Assembly: GCF_003635115.1 (NCBI RefSeq)
Contig: NZ_RBXJ01000003.1
Coordinates: 11,324-75,323, forward strand
Direction of reading: 5' to 3'
Source of the DNA: Microbacterium sp. AG1240
Lineage (GTDB): Bacteria > Actinomycetota > Actinomycetes > Actinomycetales > Microbacteriaceae
Length of the DNA stretch: 64,000 nt
Shown: positions 45,946 through 53,595 of the stretch, in pieces
Position numbering within the stretch: position 1 is the stretch's first letter
Layout of the letters: each line of letters starts with the position of its first letter
The notes under the pieces: model-generated
What the model saw: the letters and a program-made list of their open reading frames with translations, nothing else
Databases searched by the model: none
Told to the model about the DNA's origin: nothing
Translations under genes and position numbers: made by a program

Positions 45946-47640
45946 CTAGCCGTGGAGCCTCTGCGCTCGCTGGCCACCGAACAACATGGAGGGCAGGTCG
46001 TCGTGCGCACGCAGGTACTGAATGGTGCGTTCCATCCCCGGGAGGCGTTTGGCGCGGTCGGCCGTCGTACGATCTAGTCGATCCACGCGACGCAGTGCGA
46101 CAAGAGCACCTCGAACGACCCCTGGATCGTATTCCCGGTCCACCACTGCTTTCAGGCGGGCTAGATCAGATGACTGTCGGCCGAGTGCCGTGACCTGCAT
46201 GGCGATCGCGCGCTGGGAGCTAGGCTGCGACCGGTCGAACGCCCTGGACCTCGCGAAGTTCACTAGCCGTGGTCGCGCGGATCTCGGCTCGTCCGCGATA
46301 GCCGCCAACAGCCAGGAACTCAGAAAGTCCGCCGTGTTGCGCTCTGGGTCTTCCAGGTAGTCCGCAATTCGATCACCGACACGGGGCCGAGTCAGCCAAG
46401 GAGCCAGGTAGGCGGCGACGTTCCAGCCGAGACCCGAGACTGTTTCCAGGTTGCTGAGCACCTTAGATAGTACGGACTTTTCTCGTAGGGCCCGCAGGCG
46501 GTAGAGACTGAATCGCGCACGCCGGCTATTCACCGTGCCGTCATCGTTGATGGCGGCACGGAAAAGGTCGGAGAGAGTCCTCCGAGATTTGGCGGACGAT
46601 TCATCATGGTTGAACTCGTATTGCGCGTCATCGAGCGCGGAGTCCTGGAGCGCGGCAAGCGCCGCGGATGCAGTCCTGAGTTCAGTCTTCTTCGTCGAGA
46701 GAACTAGACCCCGCTGCTTACACTCGTCGTCGAACTGATGAAGCGCCCGAATGGCTAAGTGACGACTCGGCGCAATAATTCGGACGTCGTCCATGTATCG
46801 AAAATACGAGACGCCGGGAATGCGCGCCATCACGTCGTCGACGGCCTTCATGTAAAAGTTCCCGAGTAGTCGAGACGCGTCGGGCCCCTGCGGCAGACCG
46901 GTTCCGGGAGCGACCCCCCACGTCCTCAGCATGCGACCAAGTACATCCGCAAGCGGCGCGGGCACCCCAACGGCGCGGACTTCCTGCATGAGGACAGTGT
47001 GCGAAATGCAATCAAAGTAGGCGGTGACGTCCGTCTCAACCACGTACCCGTCGACTTCCTCCGCCTTCTTCTTCACAGCAGCTTTCCACCGCGCGTAGGC
47101 GCCGTCTGACTTAAGGAACCGTCGGGAGTTTCCCAAGCGTGCGGCGAACGCTTGGGTGCCCACAGCGGCGTCGAGCGCAGGCGCCATCGCCAAGACCACG
47201 GCGTGGTAGGCCAAGCGGTCAGGAAGTGAGAGATTTACTGCATTCCGCAGGAAGATCGGGCTCTTCGGTACAGGCACGGGCACTGCGGGGTCAAGTTCCG
47301 CGAGTCCGTCAATGCGGGCAGCCGCCGCGTCCGTAAGCCAGGAAACATCGTTCAGATCGTCTTCGAAGCGAAGGACGTCTGGAATCCAGAGATCGCGCTG
47401 CAAATCGCGGTCTCGCAAGTGCCGTAGGGCCGAGTTAAAGTCGACGAGCCCCGAGGGTGCCCCGGTCGCGCGTGGTGTCCTCGGAACAACCGGGGAGGGC
47501 AATCCCGCTGCGCGTATGACCCAGTTTCGCCCGTTCTTCACCGCGTCGAGCGTGCCCTCTCGGGCTCGCCTCTTCACTGTCGCGGTCGAAATGCCGAGAC
47601 GCGCGGCTGTTTCCTCGACGGTCAGTAACTTCTCGCTCAT
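45946..47640 (-). CDS. HTH-reverse transcriptase fusion with helical C-terminal domain
   Basis: The protein is 564 aa. Residues 4-46 form an excisionase/MerR-like HTH (LLTVEETAARLGISTATVKRR, then NGRNWVI). Residues about 85-325 form a reverse transcriptase: motif A VETDVTAYFD (D204), the GLPQGPDASRLLGN motif (248-261), catalytic YMDD (282-285) and the following GLVLSTKKTEL. Residues about 340-564 are predominantly helical, HEAT-like (VSGLGWNVAAYLAPWL, VVRGALVALRRVDRL). No maturase/HNH of group II introns and no integrase is fused. A helical C-terminus is known in Abi/UG-type antiviral RTs; a fused N-terminal HTH is unusual. It heads the operon with the ATPase and Toprim genes. Confidence 0.85.
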   Translation of the reverse strand: MSEKLLTVEETAARLGISTATVKRRAREGTLDAVKNGRNWVIRAAGLPSPVVPRTPRATGAPSGLVDFNSALRHLRDRDLQRDLWIPDVLRFEDDLNDVSWLTDAAAARIDGLAELDPAVPVPVPKSPIFLRNAVNLSLPDRLAYHAVVLAMAPALDAAVGTQAFAARLGNSRRFLKSDGAYARWKAAVKKKAEEVDGYVVETDVTAYFDCISHTVLMQEVRAVGVPAPLADVLGRMLRTWGVAPGTGLPQGPDASRLLGNFYMKAVDDVMARIPGVSYFRYMDDVRIIAPSRHLAIRALHQFDDECKQRGLVLSTKKTELRTASAALAALQDSALDDAQYEFNHDESSAKSRRTLSDLFRAAINDDGTVNSRRARFSLYRLRALREKSVLSKVLSNLETVSGLGWNVAAYLAPWLTRPRVGDRIADYLEDPERNTADFLSSWLLAAIADEPRSARPRLVNFARSRAFDRSQPSSQRAIAMQVTALGRQSSDLARLKAVVDREYDPGVVRGALVALRRVDRLDRTTADRAKRLPGMERTIQYLRAHDDLPSMLFGGQRAQRLHG

Positions 47641-47868
47641 ACTCCTGCGCTCACATGATCGTTATCGCTCACGTGAGCGTAACACCCTTTAGACGAAGCC
47701 GACCGTAGTTGCTGCACAGCCGTAACCGGCCGAGTCATCGGCTCGAAGGGGCCCTGAAGGGCAGCCCTATGATTCAGTGCGGAGAAGGCTTCTCAGCCCC
47801 CGGGCGACGCGGAAGCTCGGCTGGGCGCAGCCTCTCGACGGCCACGGGCAGGCGTCCTGCGAAACGGC
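47641..47868 (-). other. Structured noncoding gap upstream of the reverse transcriptase
   Basis: These 228 bp between the integrase stop and the RT start contain no convincing ORF but many short hairpins: GCAGG/CCTGC (47849-47862 region), GGCTG/CAGCC (47818-47832), GAGAAG/CTTCTC (47782-47794), GCCCT/AGGGC (47751-47766) and GCCGA/TCGGC (47729-47742). It may simply be terminator plus promoter. An ncRNA template, as retrons and some DRT systems carry beside the RT gene, is a possibility only. Confidence 0.4.
47649..47679 (-). promoter_or_regulatory. Palindromic operator next to the RT start
   Basis: CGCTCACGTGAGCG (47666-47679) is a perfect 14-bp palindrome, extended by GTTA/TAAC with one bulge. 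A related half-site GCTCACATGA (47649-47658) lies 18 bp closer to the RT start codon at 47640. The RT's own HTH domain is a candidate ligand, giving autorepression. Confidence 0.6.
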
Positions 47869-48990
47869 CTACGACGCTCGCCGGTTCCGACTCTCAGTGA
47901 TTGCGCGTTCGAAGGCGTCCGAGGATGCTCGATCCATCTGGCTTGCGAGGTGCTGGTACTTGAGAGCGGCGGCATCGGTGGAGTGGCCAGCACGGGCCTT
48001 GATCTCTTGCGACGGGAGGCCGGAATAGGCCAGCACGGTCAACCCGGTGTGCCGGAGGTCGTGGAATCGGAAGTGCGGCAGCCCCACCGCGTTGCGGGCG
48101 CGTTTCCAAGCCGAAGCGACGTGCCAGTGCCGCATGGCGGTACCGTCCGCTCGGAGGAAGACCCGGTCGTTTGGGCGGTGCAACTCCTGACGCAGCAAGG
48201 CGCATGTTTCATTGTCAATGCTGACCGTGCGTGCCTTATTGCTCTTGGTTGTGGTCTCGATCTGCTCGCCTGCGACCTCACTTACTGAGCGGCAAACCCT
48301 GATGGTGCGGGCGTCGAGGTCGACGTCACCCCAGCGCAAGGCGAGTGCCTCCCCCAGTCGCATCTGGGTGTGGAGGGTGACATTGGCTAGACGCCCCTCG
48401 GGGGATGTCATATGGGCGATGATCGATTCGGCCTTATCCAGGCTCATGAACGGGCGCGAGTCGTATGCGTCTTGACCAGCACCTTTGATGCGGCAAGCGT
48501 TCGTACGGATGATCTCCTCCTCGACTGCCATGCTGAGGATGGCGCGGAGAAGTGAGTAGACCTGTCGGCGGAGGGAGGAGCTGCCAGGCAGCTGTGCGTG
48601 CCAAGTGCGGACAGCGGCCAGGGTAACTAGATCGAGAGGGCTTTCGCCAAACGAAGGCAGGATGTATCTCTGCAGCTGCCCGTCCGCCAACTGGCGCGTT
48701 CGCGGCTTGACCGGTCCCCCACCACGGCCTCGGCGCACCAGGTGGAAGTGCTCAATGTACTGACCCAGTGTTGGGGCCCGGTGATTTGGATCCAGCCAGG
48801 TCCGGTCCTCCTGTTGGATGCGAATGCGGTTCAGGGCCGCATCAGCGTCGGTCTTGGTTCGAAATGTGCCCTTGACGGCTCTCGCGGTTCCGTCCGGGGC
48901 TGTGTACCGAGCTAGGAACCGGCCCGAGGGGAGCTTCTTCACGTTGCCGAAGGTACGGCGGCTTGCTCGTCTTGCAGATGCGTCGGCCAT
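47869..48990 (-). CDS. Tyrosine recombinase (island integrase)
   Basis: The protein is 373 aa. I start at ATG 48990 (AAGGAAAG upstream). It has an N-terminal AP2-like arm-binding domain (GRFLARYTAPDG with FRTKTDADAALN), a core-binding domain (TLGQYIEHFHLV to NACRIKG) and a catalytic domain with R in QMRLGEALALRW, HDLRHTG (H-x-x-R), GHS and the nucleophile Y in ALKYQHL. Likely catalyses integration at the tRNA-Gly 3' end. It is placed mid-island (over 4 kb from either att site), which is unusual since integrases normally sit next to one end. Confidence 0.93.
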   Translation of the reverse strand: MADASARRASRRTFGNVKKLPSGRFLARYTAPDGTARAVKGTFRTKTDADAALNRIRIQQEDRTWLDPNHRAPTLGQYIEHFHLVRRGRGGGPVKPRTRQLADGQLQRYILPSFGESPLDLVTLAAVRTWHAQLPGSSSLRRQVYSLLRAILSMAVEEEIIRTNACRIKGAGQDAYDSRPFMSLDKAESIIAHMTSPEGRLANVTLHTQMRLGEALALRWGDVDLDARTIRVCRSVSEVAGEQIETTTKSNKARTVSIDNETCALLRQELHRPNDRVFLRADGTAMRHWHVASAWKRARNAVGLPHFRFHDLRHTGLTVLAYSGLPSQEIKARAGHSTDAAALKYQHLASQMDRASSDAFERAITESRNRRAS

Positions 48991-49138
48991 CTTGTCTTTC
49001 CTTAGGTGCTCCGCGTCGTGCGCGGCTACTCGTACTACCTGTGAACGCGTGGTCGAGACCGCCCTGATGAGCAATTCACAGAATCTCGTCGCTACCTTGT
49101 GGTCGCTTTGCTTCCACGCTGGAGCGGCCTGAGGCGTG

Positions 49139-49711
49139 TCAGGCGATCAGAAGCTTGGCGGCTTCGAATGCTCGGTAGACGGTGGCTCGGGAGCACTTAA
49201 GCGTGGAGGCGATCTCGGATGGACTAAAACCCGCCTCACGGAGGCTCCATGCCTGACGGATCTTGGCTTCGTCCAGTGCCCGTGGGCGTCCAGTCTGCTT
49301 TCCTCGAATACGTGCGGCCTCGCGTGCAGCCTCGGCACGCTCGCGGATGAGGGCTCGTTCATACTCGGCAAGGGAGGCGAAGATGCCGGCGAGCATCCGG
49401 CCGACGGGCTGAGTGAAGTCCACCCCCTCGCGAAGCGACCGGACGAGTATGCCCCTGCTTTGGAGCTCCTCGATGGTGAGGATGACGTGGGTCATGGAGC
49501 GACCCAGGCGGTCGAGTGCCACGACGGTGATGGTGTCACCTTCTCGTGCGTACTCCAGGAGGGTCTTCAAGCCGGGACGATCGGCTCTCGAACCACTCAT
49601 TACGTCTTCGAAGATCCGGGTCACTCCGGCGGCTTCGAGTGCGTCCCGTTGCTGGTCGGTGGTCTGCTTACTTGTGCTGATTCGGGCGTAGCCGATCTGG
49701 TGGTTGCTCAC
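49139..49711 (-). CDS. Small serine recombinase (resolvase/invertase family)
   Basis: The protein has about 190 aa. The catalytic domain has IGYARISTSKQ (nucleophile Ser), the VVALDRLGRSM segment with conserved Arg residues, and an E helix; the C-terminal HTH is FSPSEIASTLKCSRATVYRAF. GTG 49711 lies 5 nt after TATGAT; a TTG at 49717 is an alternative start. An inverted repeat overlaps its promoter. It could resolve dimers, invert a segment or be left from another element. Two recombinase types in one small island suggests a composite origin. Confidence 0.9.
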   Translation of the reverse strand: MSNHQIGYARISTSKQTTDQQRDALEAAGVTRIFEDVMSGSRADRPGLKTLLEYAREGDTITVVALDRLGRSMTHVILTIEELQSRGILVRSLREGVDFTQPVGRMLAGIFASLAEYERALIRERAEAAREAARIRGKQTGRPRALDEAKIRQAWSLREAGFSPSEIASTLKCSRATVYRAFEAAKLLIA

Positions 49712-49719
49712 GTCCAATC

Positions 49720-49736
49720 ATACCCTAGGCGGGTAT
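49720..49736. promoter_or_regulatory. Inverted repeat over the serine recombinase promoter
   Basis: ATACCC (49720-49725) and GGGTAT (49731-49736) form a perfect inverted repeat with N5, beside a consensus -10 (TATGAT on the minus strand). Resolvases often bind and repress their own promoter within a res site, so this may be one subsite. Confidence 0.5.
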
Positions 49737-49874
49737 CAAAATGCAGGAAAATACCAGATGAGACGGCAATACTTTGGGTACAGACTTCTGGAACGCTCTC
49801 AACCCTTGGAAGGCCGTCTCCGCCAGTCTTCTATCACCGTCTCAGAAGCCCTGCTAAAGGACACTGGTCGGCGC

Positions 49875-49961
49875 CCCTCCCGGCGAGGCCTGTAATCCAA
49901 TGTCGGGAGGGACGTTCGGGGTGGTGGCTCGGTCGCGCCGACGTGGACGACCGAGCCACCA
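49875..49961 (-). terminator. Two strong hairpins ending the small-gene operon
   Basis: TGGTGGCTCGGTCG (49922-49935) pairs perfectly with 49948-49961 (14 bp), and CCCTCCCG (49875-49882) with CGGGAGGG (49904-49911). They lie just past the stop at 49992 on the minus strand. The rest of 49737-49991 shows no gene. Confidence 0.7.
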
Positions 49962-49991
49962 TTAGCGGGTCCTACTAAGCCCGCTCCGTCC

Positions 49992-50393
49992 TCAACCCGC
50001 GATGCCGGCGACAGGTCGAGGAGGTCTTGGGGGTTCCGGAGCCTCGCCGCGCAAGATGCGGGCAAAGGTCCGGAGCGGCATGAGGGCGTAGGAGTCCTCC
50101 GTCTCGTGGCCTCGACGGCGGAGGATTGCTGCTCCCCACTCGGTGCCAGCCGCACGTGCAGCGGTGTCTACGTCGGAAAGCGCCTCGGACAGGACATCTC
50201 CGGTTGCGCCGCCGCGGACGTGCACTACCCATGGGTGGACACCCGCGATGTGGGTCCACTGATCCGCGTCGGTTCGCATGGAGTGGAAGGCGCTCGACTG
50301 GTCGGAGGGGTCGAAGGCGATCAGGCCGTTCTGTAGGAGATAGATGAGGGCTTCGGCACGAAATGCCTGGCCGGTTTGACGGTTGCTGGTCAT
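49992..50393 (-). CDS. Uncharacterised island protein (133 aa)
   Basis: I do not recognise it. ATG 50393 overlaps the previous stop (ATGA), so it is co-translated with 50390-50857. The first 90 residues look like a small alpha/beta domain (FRAEALIYLLQNGLIAFD, WVVHVRGGATGDVLSEALSDVD, WGAAILRRRG), and the C-terminus is Pro/Arg-rich (PPRPPRP). No signal peptide or membrane helix. It is the last of three ATGA-linked genes, an arrangement typical of phage-like or satellite gene modules. Confidence 0.6.
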   Translation of the reverse strand: MTSNRQTGQAFRAEALIYLLQNGLIAFDPSDQSSAFHSMRTDADQWTHIAGVHPWVVHVRGGATGDVLSEALSDVDTAARAAGTEWGAAILRRRGHETEDSYALMPLRTFARILRGEAPEPPRPPRPVAGIAG

Positions 50394-50857
50394 AGCGGCG
50401 CACCTCCGGGCTCGAAACCGAGTGTCATGATGGCGGTCGGTGGGGTGCCGTACTCGGCGCGCAGCTCTGCGCGGCGCGCGTTGCGGACCTCGCCGTAGGG
50501 CAGATCCCATACTGCCGCCCAGTCTTCCGCCTTCTTCTCGTCGGCCTCGGGGCTACCCGGCAGGTGCTTGGGCTTTCCGTTGGGCCAGGGTCCACGGGCG
50601 AACCGCACCACCCCCCACTGCGCGAGCTGCAACGCGGGCTCGTCGAGGACATCCAGCCAGCTAGCGCCGTTGCGGTCTTCCGAGAAGGCCCAGATCAAGG
50701 GCGTGATGGTGAACTCGTCACCGCGGACGAAAACATGCGAGTTGAGGTCCGCTATCCGAACCGTCATCGGTGCGAGGAAGTGCACGGTGAATGGCTCGAA
50801 GGCACGAATGCCCTCGCTGCCCGGGGCGGTCTGCGGTGTGATCTCTTGCCTAGTCAT
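50390..50857 (-). CDS. Uncharacterised island protein (155 aa)
   Basis: ATG 50857 overlaps the upstream stop by ATGA and has AAAGGA upstream. The first half contains strands (FEPFTVHFLAPMTVRIADL, VFVRGDEFTITPLIWAF), and the second half is charged with helices (EADEKKAEDWAAVWDLP, RNARRAELRAEYG). No recognised domain. The overlap on both sides implies a joint complex or stepwise assembly with its neighbours. Confidence 0.6.
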   Translation of the reverse strand: MTRQEITPQTAPGSEGIRAFEPFTVHFLAPMTVRIADLNSHVFVRGDEFTITPLIWAFSEDRNGASWLDVLDEPALQLAQWGVVRFARGPWPNGKPKHLPGSPEADEKKAEDWAAVWDLPYGEVRNARRAELRAEYGTPPTAIMTLGFEPGGAPL

Positions 50858-51381
50858 CTCGGGTCCTTTCGATAGGTGAGCTCCATGGCAGCGGCAACCT
50901 CGTGACCGCCCGCCTCGCGAACGAGCCAGGCCAGCGTCTCGACTTCCGCGGGGAGCCCGCTTGACGACAGCCGGTGGACGGCCCGAATGAACGCCTCGCA
51001 CTCGGCTAGCAGGTCATCGGCCTGCAGGTTCGAGAGGTGGAAGATCGTCGCGAGCGCAGCCGCGGCCGCGGCCCGTGACTCAACCGCGCGGAACATCAAG
51101 TCGACGCTTCCCGACTCCTCAGCAACGTCAGAACGAGCTGCGGTCAAGCTAGCGATGCGGAGCAGCCGAACAGCAACCTCGTGAGCAGTTGCCTCGGAGC
51201 CGGGAAGTGCCGACTCAATGTTCCGAGCGGGGAGGTGGTGCTTCGCATGCGACAGCCCGACCGCCTCTGAGAACCCGGTGATGGCCGACACCGCCGCCAG
51301 CGGCATCCCGTCGGCAAGAAGCCCGTCCCAGTGAGATGCGCTTGTACTGATGCACCAAGCACATCCCTGCTTTCTAGCCAT
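50854..51381 (-). CDS. Uncharacterised island protein with N-terminal CxxC (175 aa)
   Basis: ATG 51381 follows a very strong GGGAGGTGG. The N-terminus has C-x-x-C (CAWC, residues 7-10) and then a helix-turn-helix-like region (LAAVSAITGFSEAVGLSHAKHHLP) that ends in HLP; this C-x-x-C plus RHxxHLP pattern resembles small zinc/HTH proteins or terminase small-subunit-like proteins on actinobacterial mobile elements. The remainder is helical and Ala-rich. First gene of the three-gene set; role in DNA recognition is a guess. Confidence 0.6.
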   Translation of the reverse strand: MARKQGCAWCISTSASHWDGLLADGMPLAAVSAITGFSEAVGLSHAKHHLPARNIESALPGSEATAHEVAVRLLRIASLTAARSDVAEESGSVDLMFRAVESRAAAAAALATIFHLSNLQADDLLAECEAFIRAVHRLSSSGLPAEVETLAWLVREAGGHEVAAAMELTYRKDPR

Positions 51382-51692
51382 CTGGCCACCTCCCTTCTGA
51401 CGGGAACTACGGCGGCCAGCCTTCTCAAGCCTGGGTACGCTCACCCGCTGGCGTGTCGCACCGGGTGGGACTCAGGCTCTCTCTCATGTATCAACCCGGC
51501 GGCCTCACTGTGTCCTTTCGGCTGGAGCACGTAGCAACTCAGCCCGACACGCCGAAAAACGGGAAAGTCCCCGTCAATCCGGGGCTAAGCGGCCGTAGGC
51601 GGCGGAGGTGCTGGCTCGCGGGGAAGCTGTGGAGGTTGCGCCCCACTCATACTGAGGACGGCCTACGGCGGAGGTCGATCCGACGAGCTAGA
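51382..51692. other. 311-bp gap without recognised gene
   Basis: It should hold the promoter for the 51381 operon and the end of the 51693 gene. A CCCCG/CGGGG hairpin lies at 51569-51584, and a GGCGGAGGT direct repeat (near 51602 and 51669) is visible. An ORF at 51453-51734 on the plus strand has no supporting feature. Confidence 0.5.
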
Positions 51693-52562
51693 TCATTCAC
51701 ACGTATGCCGATAAGCCAGCCAGCAGTCCGGTGAGGGCGAGCCGGTTGGGCACAGGCAACCCTCGGGCGCACCGTCGCGCAGCCACGGAAGGTTGGGTCG
51801 TCGATTTTCTGTCAGGGGCTCATTTTCTGTCCACGTTACGACCCCTTCAACGCCGAATGCGCCCGGGAACGAATCCTCCACGTTGTGGCCGTACATCTCG
51901 CGGTAGACATTCATCAACGAAGGGCCAGTGACTTCTCGTTCTGTCTCAGCGACTAGAGGCACAGGTGCAGGAAGGAACGAAGGATCGCCAGGTAAAGCCT
52001 CGGGGCGCCAAACGAAAGTCTCGGGTTCACCCTCGCGAGGCAGATCAAACCCGAGCTTTCCCCAAGAGGGAGGGAAAGGCCCCTTGACGCCGTCGAAGCT
52101 CCACTCGAAGGGCTGCGGTGCCGACATTGCGTTGCAGCAAGTGAAGACGAGGAAGTGGGCTGCACGATGGACGGAGTCTTCCTTGAAGGCACACCAGTAG
52201 AGCCGAACGCGGCCATCATCGTCCAGACGAATCCTCACGTAGTGGTTCGCGTCAGGCCTCGGCGGGAGGTAGGCAAGAATGAAGCGGACGAGATTGTAGG
52301 TCCCCCACTTCTCGTGCTCCCAGACAGCGGGCACGACGAGTCCCGGTTCGCTCGCTCCAACTCCTTCATCAGCCAGACCGTCGGCATAAACGATTCGATC
52401 GATATCCCGTCGCAGCTTCCGAGCGAGGCTCCACAGCCCGTGTATTGGGTCGGTAGCCGCGTGCAGCTTTCCTGTCGCCGGGAGCCTCACCATCGGATAC
52501 TTCGATGGCCGACCGCGGCCAGTCACCCGGAGCAGCCTTTCCAGCCGGAAAGAGCGGGGCAC
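51693..52562 (-). CDS. Uncharacterised island protein (about 289 aa)
   Basis: I do not recognise the family. GTG 52562 is preceded by GGGGTGAGG; an ATG at 52493 (MVRLPATGK) is an alternative. The sequence is soluble, Trp/Pro-rich and Cys-containing, with a FEWSFDGVKGPFPPSWGKLGF stretch and a Cys-rich end (CLCPTGSPSPDCW). No signal peptide, HTH or nucleotide motif is evident. Placed between the HTH pair and the three-gene set, all on the minus strand. Confidence 0.5.
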   Translation of the reverse strand: MPRSFRLERLLRVTGRGRPSKYPMVRLPATGKLHAATDPIHGLWSLARKLRRDIDRIVYADGLADEGVGASEPGLVVPAVWEHEKWGTYNLVRFILAYLPPRPDANHYVRIRLDDDGRVRLYWCAFKEDSVHRAAHFLVFTCCNAMSAPQPFEWSFDGVKGPFPPSWGKLGFDLPREGEPETFVWRPEALPGDPSFLPAPVPLVAETEREVTGPSLMNVYREMYGHNVEDSFPGAFGVEGVVTWTENEPLTENRRPNLPWLRDGAPEGCLCPTGSPSPDCWLAYRHTCE

Positions 52563-52638
52563 CCCTCACCCCTAGCCAACCAGAATTGGTGCGCCGGAGC
52601 AGGCTTCTGCGGCTTGGTACCTGTCTTCCATGAGCCGC

Positions 52639-53031
52639 TCATTCGTAAAGCTCTCGGAACAGCATCCGGTGGTAGCTCTCAACAGATGACCTGAGAATGC
52701 AAAGCACTCCGTTCTCGTCTATACCGACTTCCAGAAAACCCAAAGCGATCGAGTCGCGGACGTACGGAATTGACTGATCTAGCTGTTCGGCTACCGCAGC
52801 GACATTCACAAGTGACAGCGTCGCGAGCACATCCCCGTCGAGAACCTGGAAAGCGGTTTGCGCTCTGTGGAGCTCGAACCGTTCCAGCTCGTCAAGCGTG
52901 ATCCGAGCGTCGTCGTAGTAGGCAGCGTCTAGCTCGCCGCGGTCGATGTGCTCGTAGACCTCGTCCTCTGAGATCCCGAGGAGAGCCGCCGCGCGGGGGA
53001 CGCTCAGGGGAAGGTCGTACCAAGCAATCAT
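52639..53031 (-). CDS. HTH (excisionase-like) DNA-binding protein, 130 aa
   Basis: Residues 7-50 (LSVPRAAALLGISEDEVYEHIDRGEL, then DDARITLDELERFE) match the MerR-like/excisionase HTH_17 pattern. A second half of 75 residues (LSLVNVAAVAEQLDQSIPYVRDSI) resembles another HTH. ATG 53031 overlaps the preceding HTH stop (ATGA). Excisionase or regulator of the island is the likely role. Confidence 0.65.
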   Translation of the reverse strand: MIAWYDLPLSVPRAAALLGISEDEVYEHIDRGELDAAYYDDARITLDELERFELHRAQTAFQVLDGDVLATLSLVNVAAVAEQLDQSIPYVRDSIALGFLEVGIDENGVLCILRSSVESYHRMLFRELYE

Positions 53032-53231
53032 GAGAGAGCCGCCCGCTCGTTAGCGAGCTGGAAGCGGTCCAGCTCGTCGTAGGAGATCCGGACCGATCTA
53101 CCCACGTGGACATCACCAAGAAGGCGGTTTCGAACAAGGCGACGGACGGTCGAGACGCTGACTTTTAGGTGAGCGGCCGCCTCGGGAACGGTCAGCAGGG
53201 GTTGCCGCGATGGCGGCTGCGAGATGGGCAC
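53028..53231 (-). CDS. Small HTH protein, excisionase/AlpA-like (67 aa)
   Basis: The HTH_17 pattern LLTVPEAAAHLKVSVSTVRRLVRNRLL is followed by the wing HVGRSVRISYDELDRF. At 67 aa it has the size of excisionases (Xis) and AlpA regulators. It is the first gene at the right end of the island, coupled to the next HTH gene, and so well placed to control excision. Confidence 0.75.
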   Translation of the reverse strand: MPISQPPSRQPLLTVPEAAAHLKVSVSTVRRLVRNRLLGDVHVGRSVRISYDELDRFQLANERAALS

Positions 53232-53595
53232 GAGTGCACTCCGGACAGTAGGAGAAAACAGGGTGCAACAGACTCCGGGGAACTGATCTGCCCACCCCCA
53301 GAACTCTCAACGTACGTGTCCTGCTACGTGCGAATCGTGGGGTACTCGGTAGGGTCCGGCACAACGATCAGGTTGCTCAACAGCTCTGAACGCGCCTTCG
53401 ACGGAGAGACTAACACCCGGCTGAACAGCCCGCAACGGCCCGCAGTGGAGGCCCGCCGCATGCCGTTCAGCGTGCCAGAAATATCCACTACAGAGGCATC
53501 CTGGTGGCTATTCGTGACCGCTCGTGACGTGAGAGCTGACCCAAGACGTCAACGGGCGCCTGCCAGGAAGTCGATCCTTGCGAGAGGCTCCCGAA
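53232..53595. other. Right-end noncoding region of the island
   Basis: These 364 bp hold no gene I can support. They should contain the promoter of the HTH pair and may carry integrase arm sites. The plus-strand frame 53169-53954 crosses the attachment site and overlaps genes on both sides, so I treat it as chance. Confidence 0.5.

Noticed and set aside
45946-47640. Group II intron, DGR or classical retron assignment
   Set aside because: No maturase/HNH domain or intron ribozyme, no variable-repeat target or Avd gene, and no identified msr/msd with a branching-G arrangement.
51453-51734. Plus-strand ORF of 93 codons inside the island
   Set aside because: Arg-rich product, no ribosome site, opposite to all neighbours and overlapping the 51693 gene.
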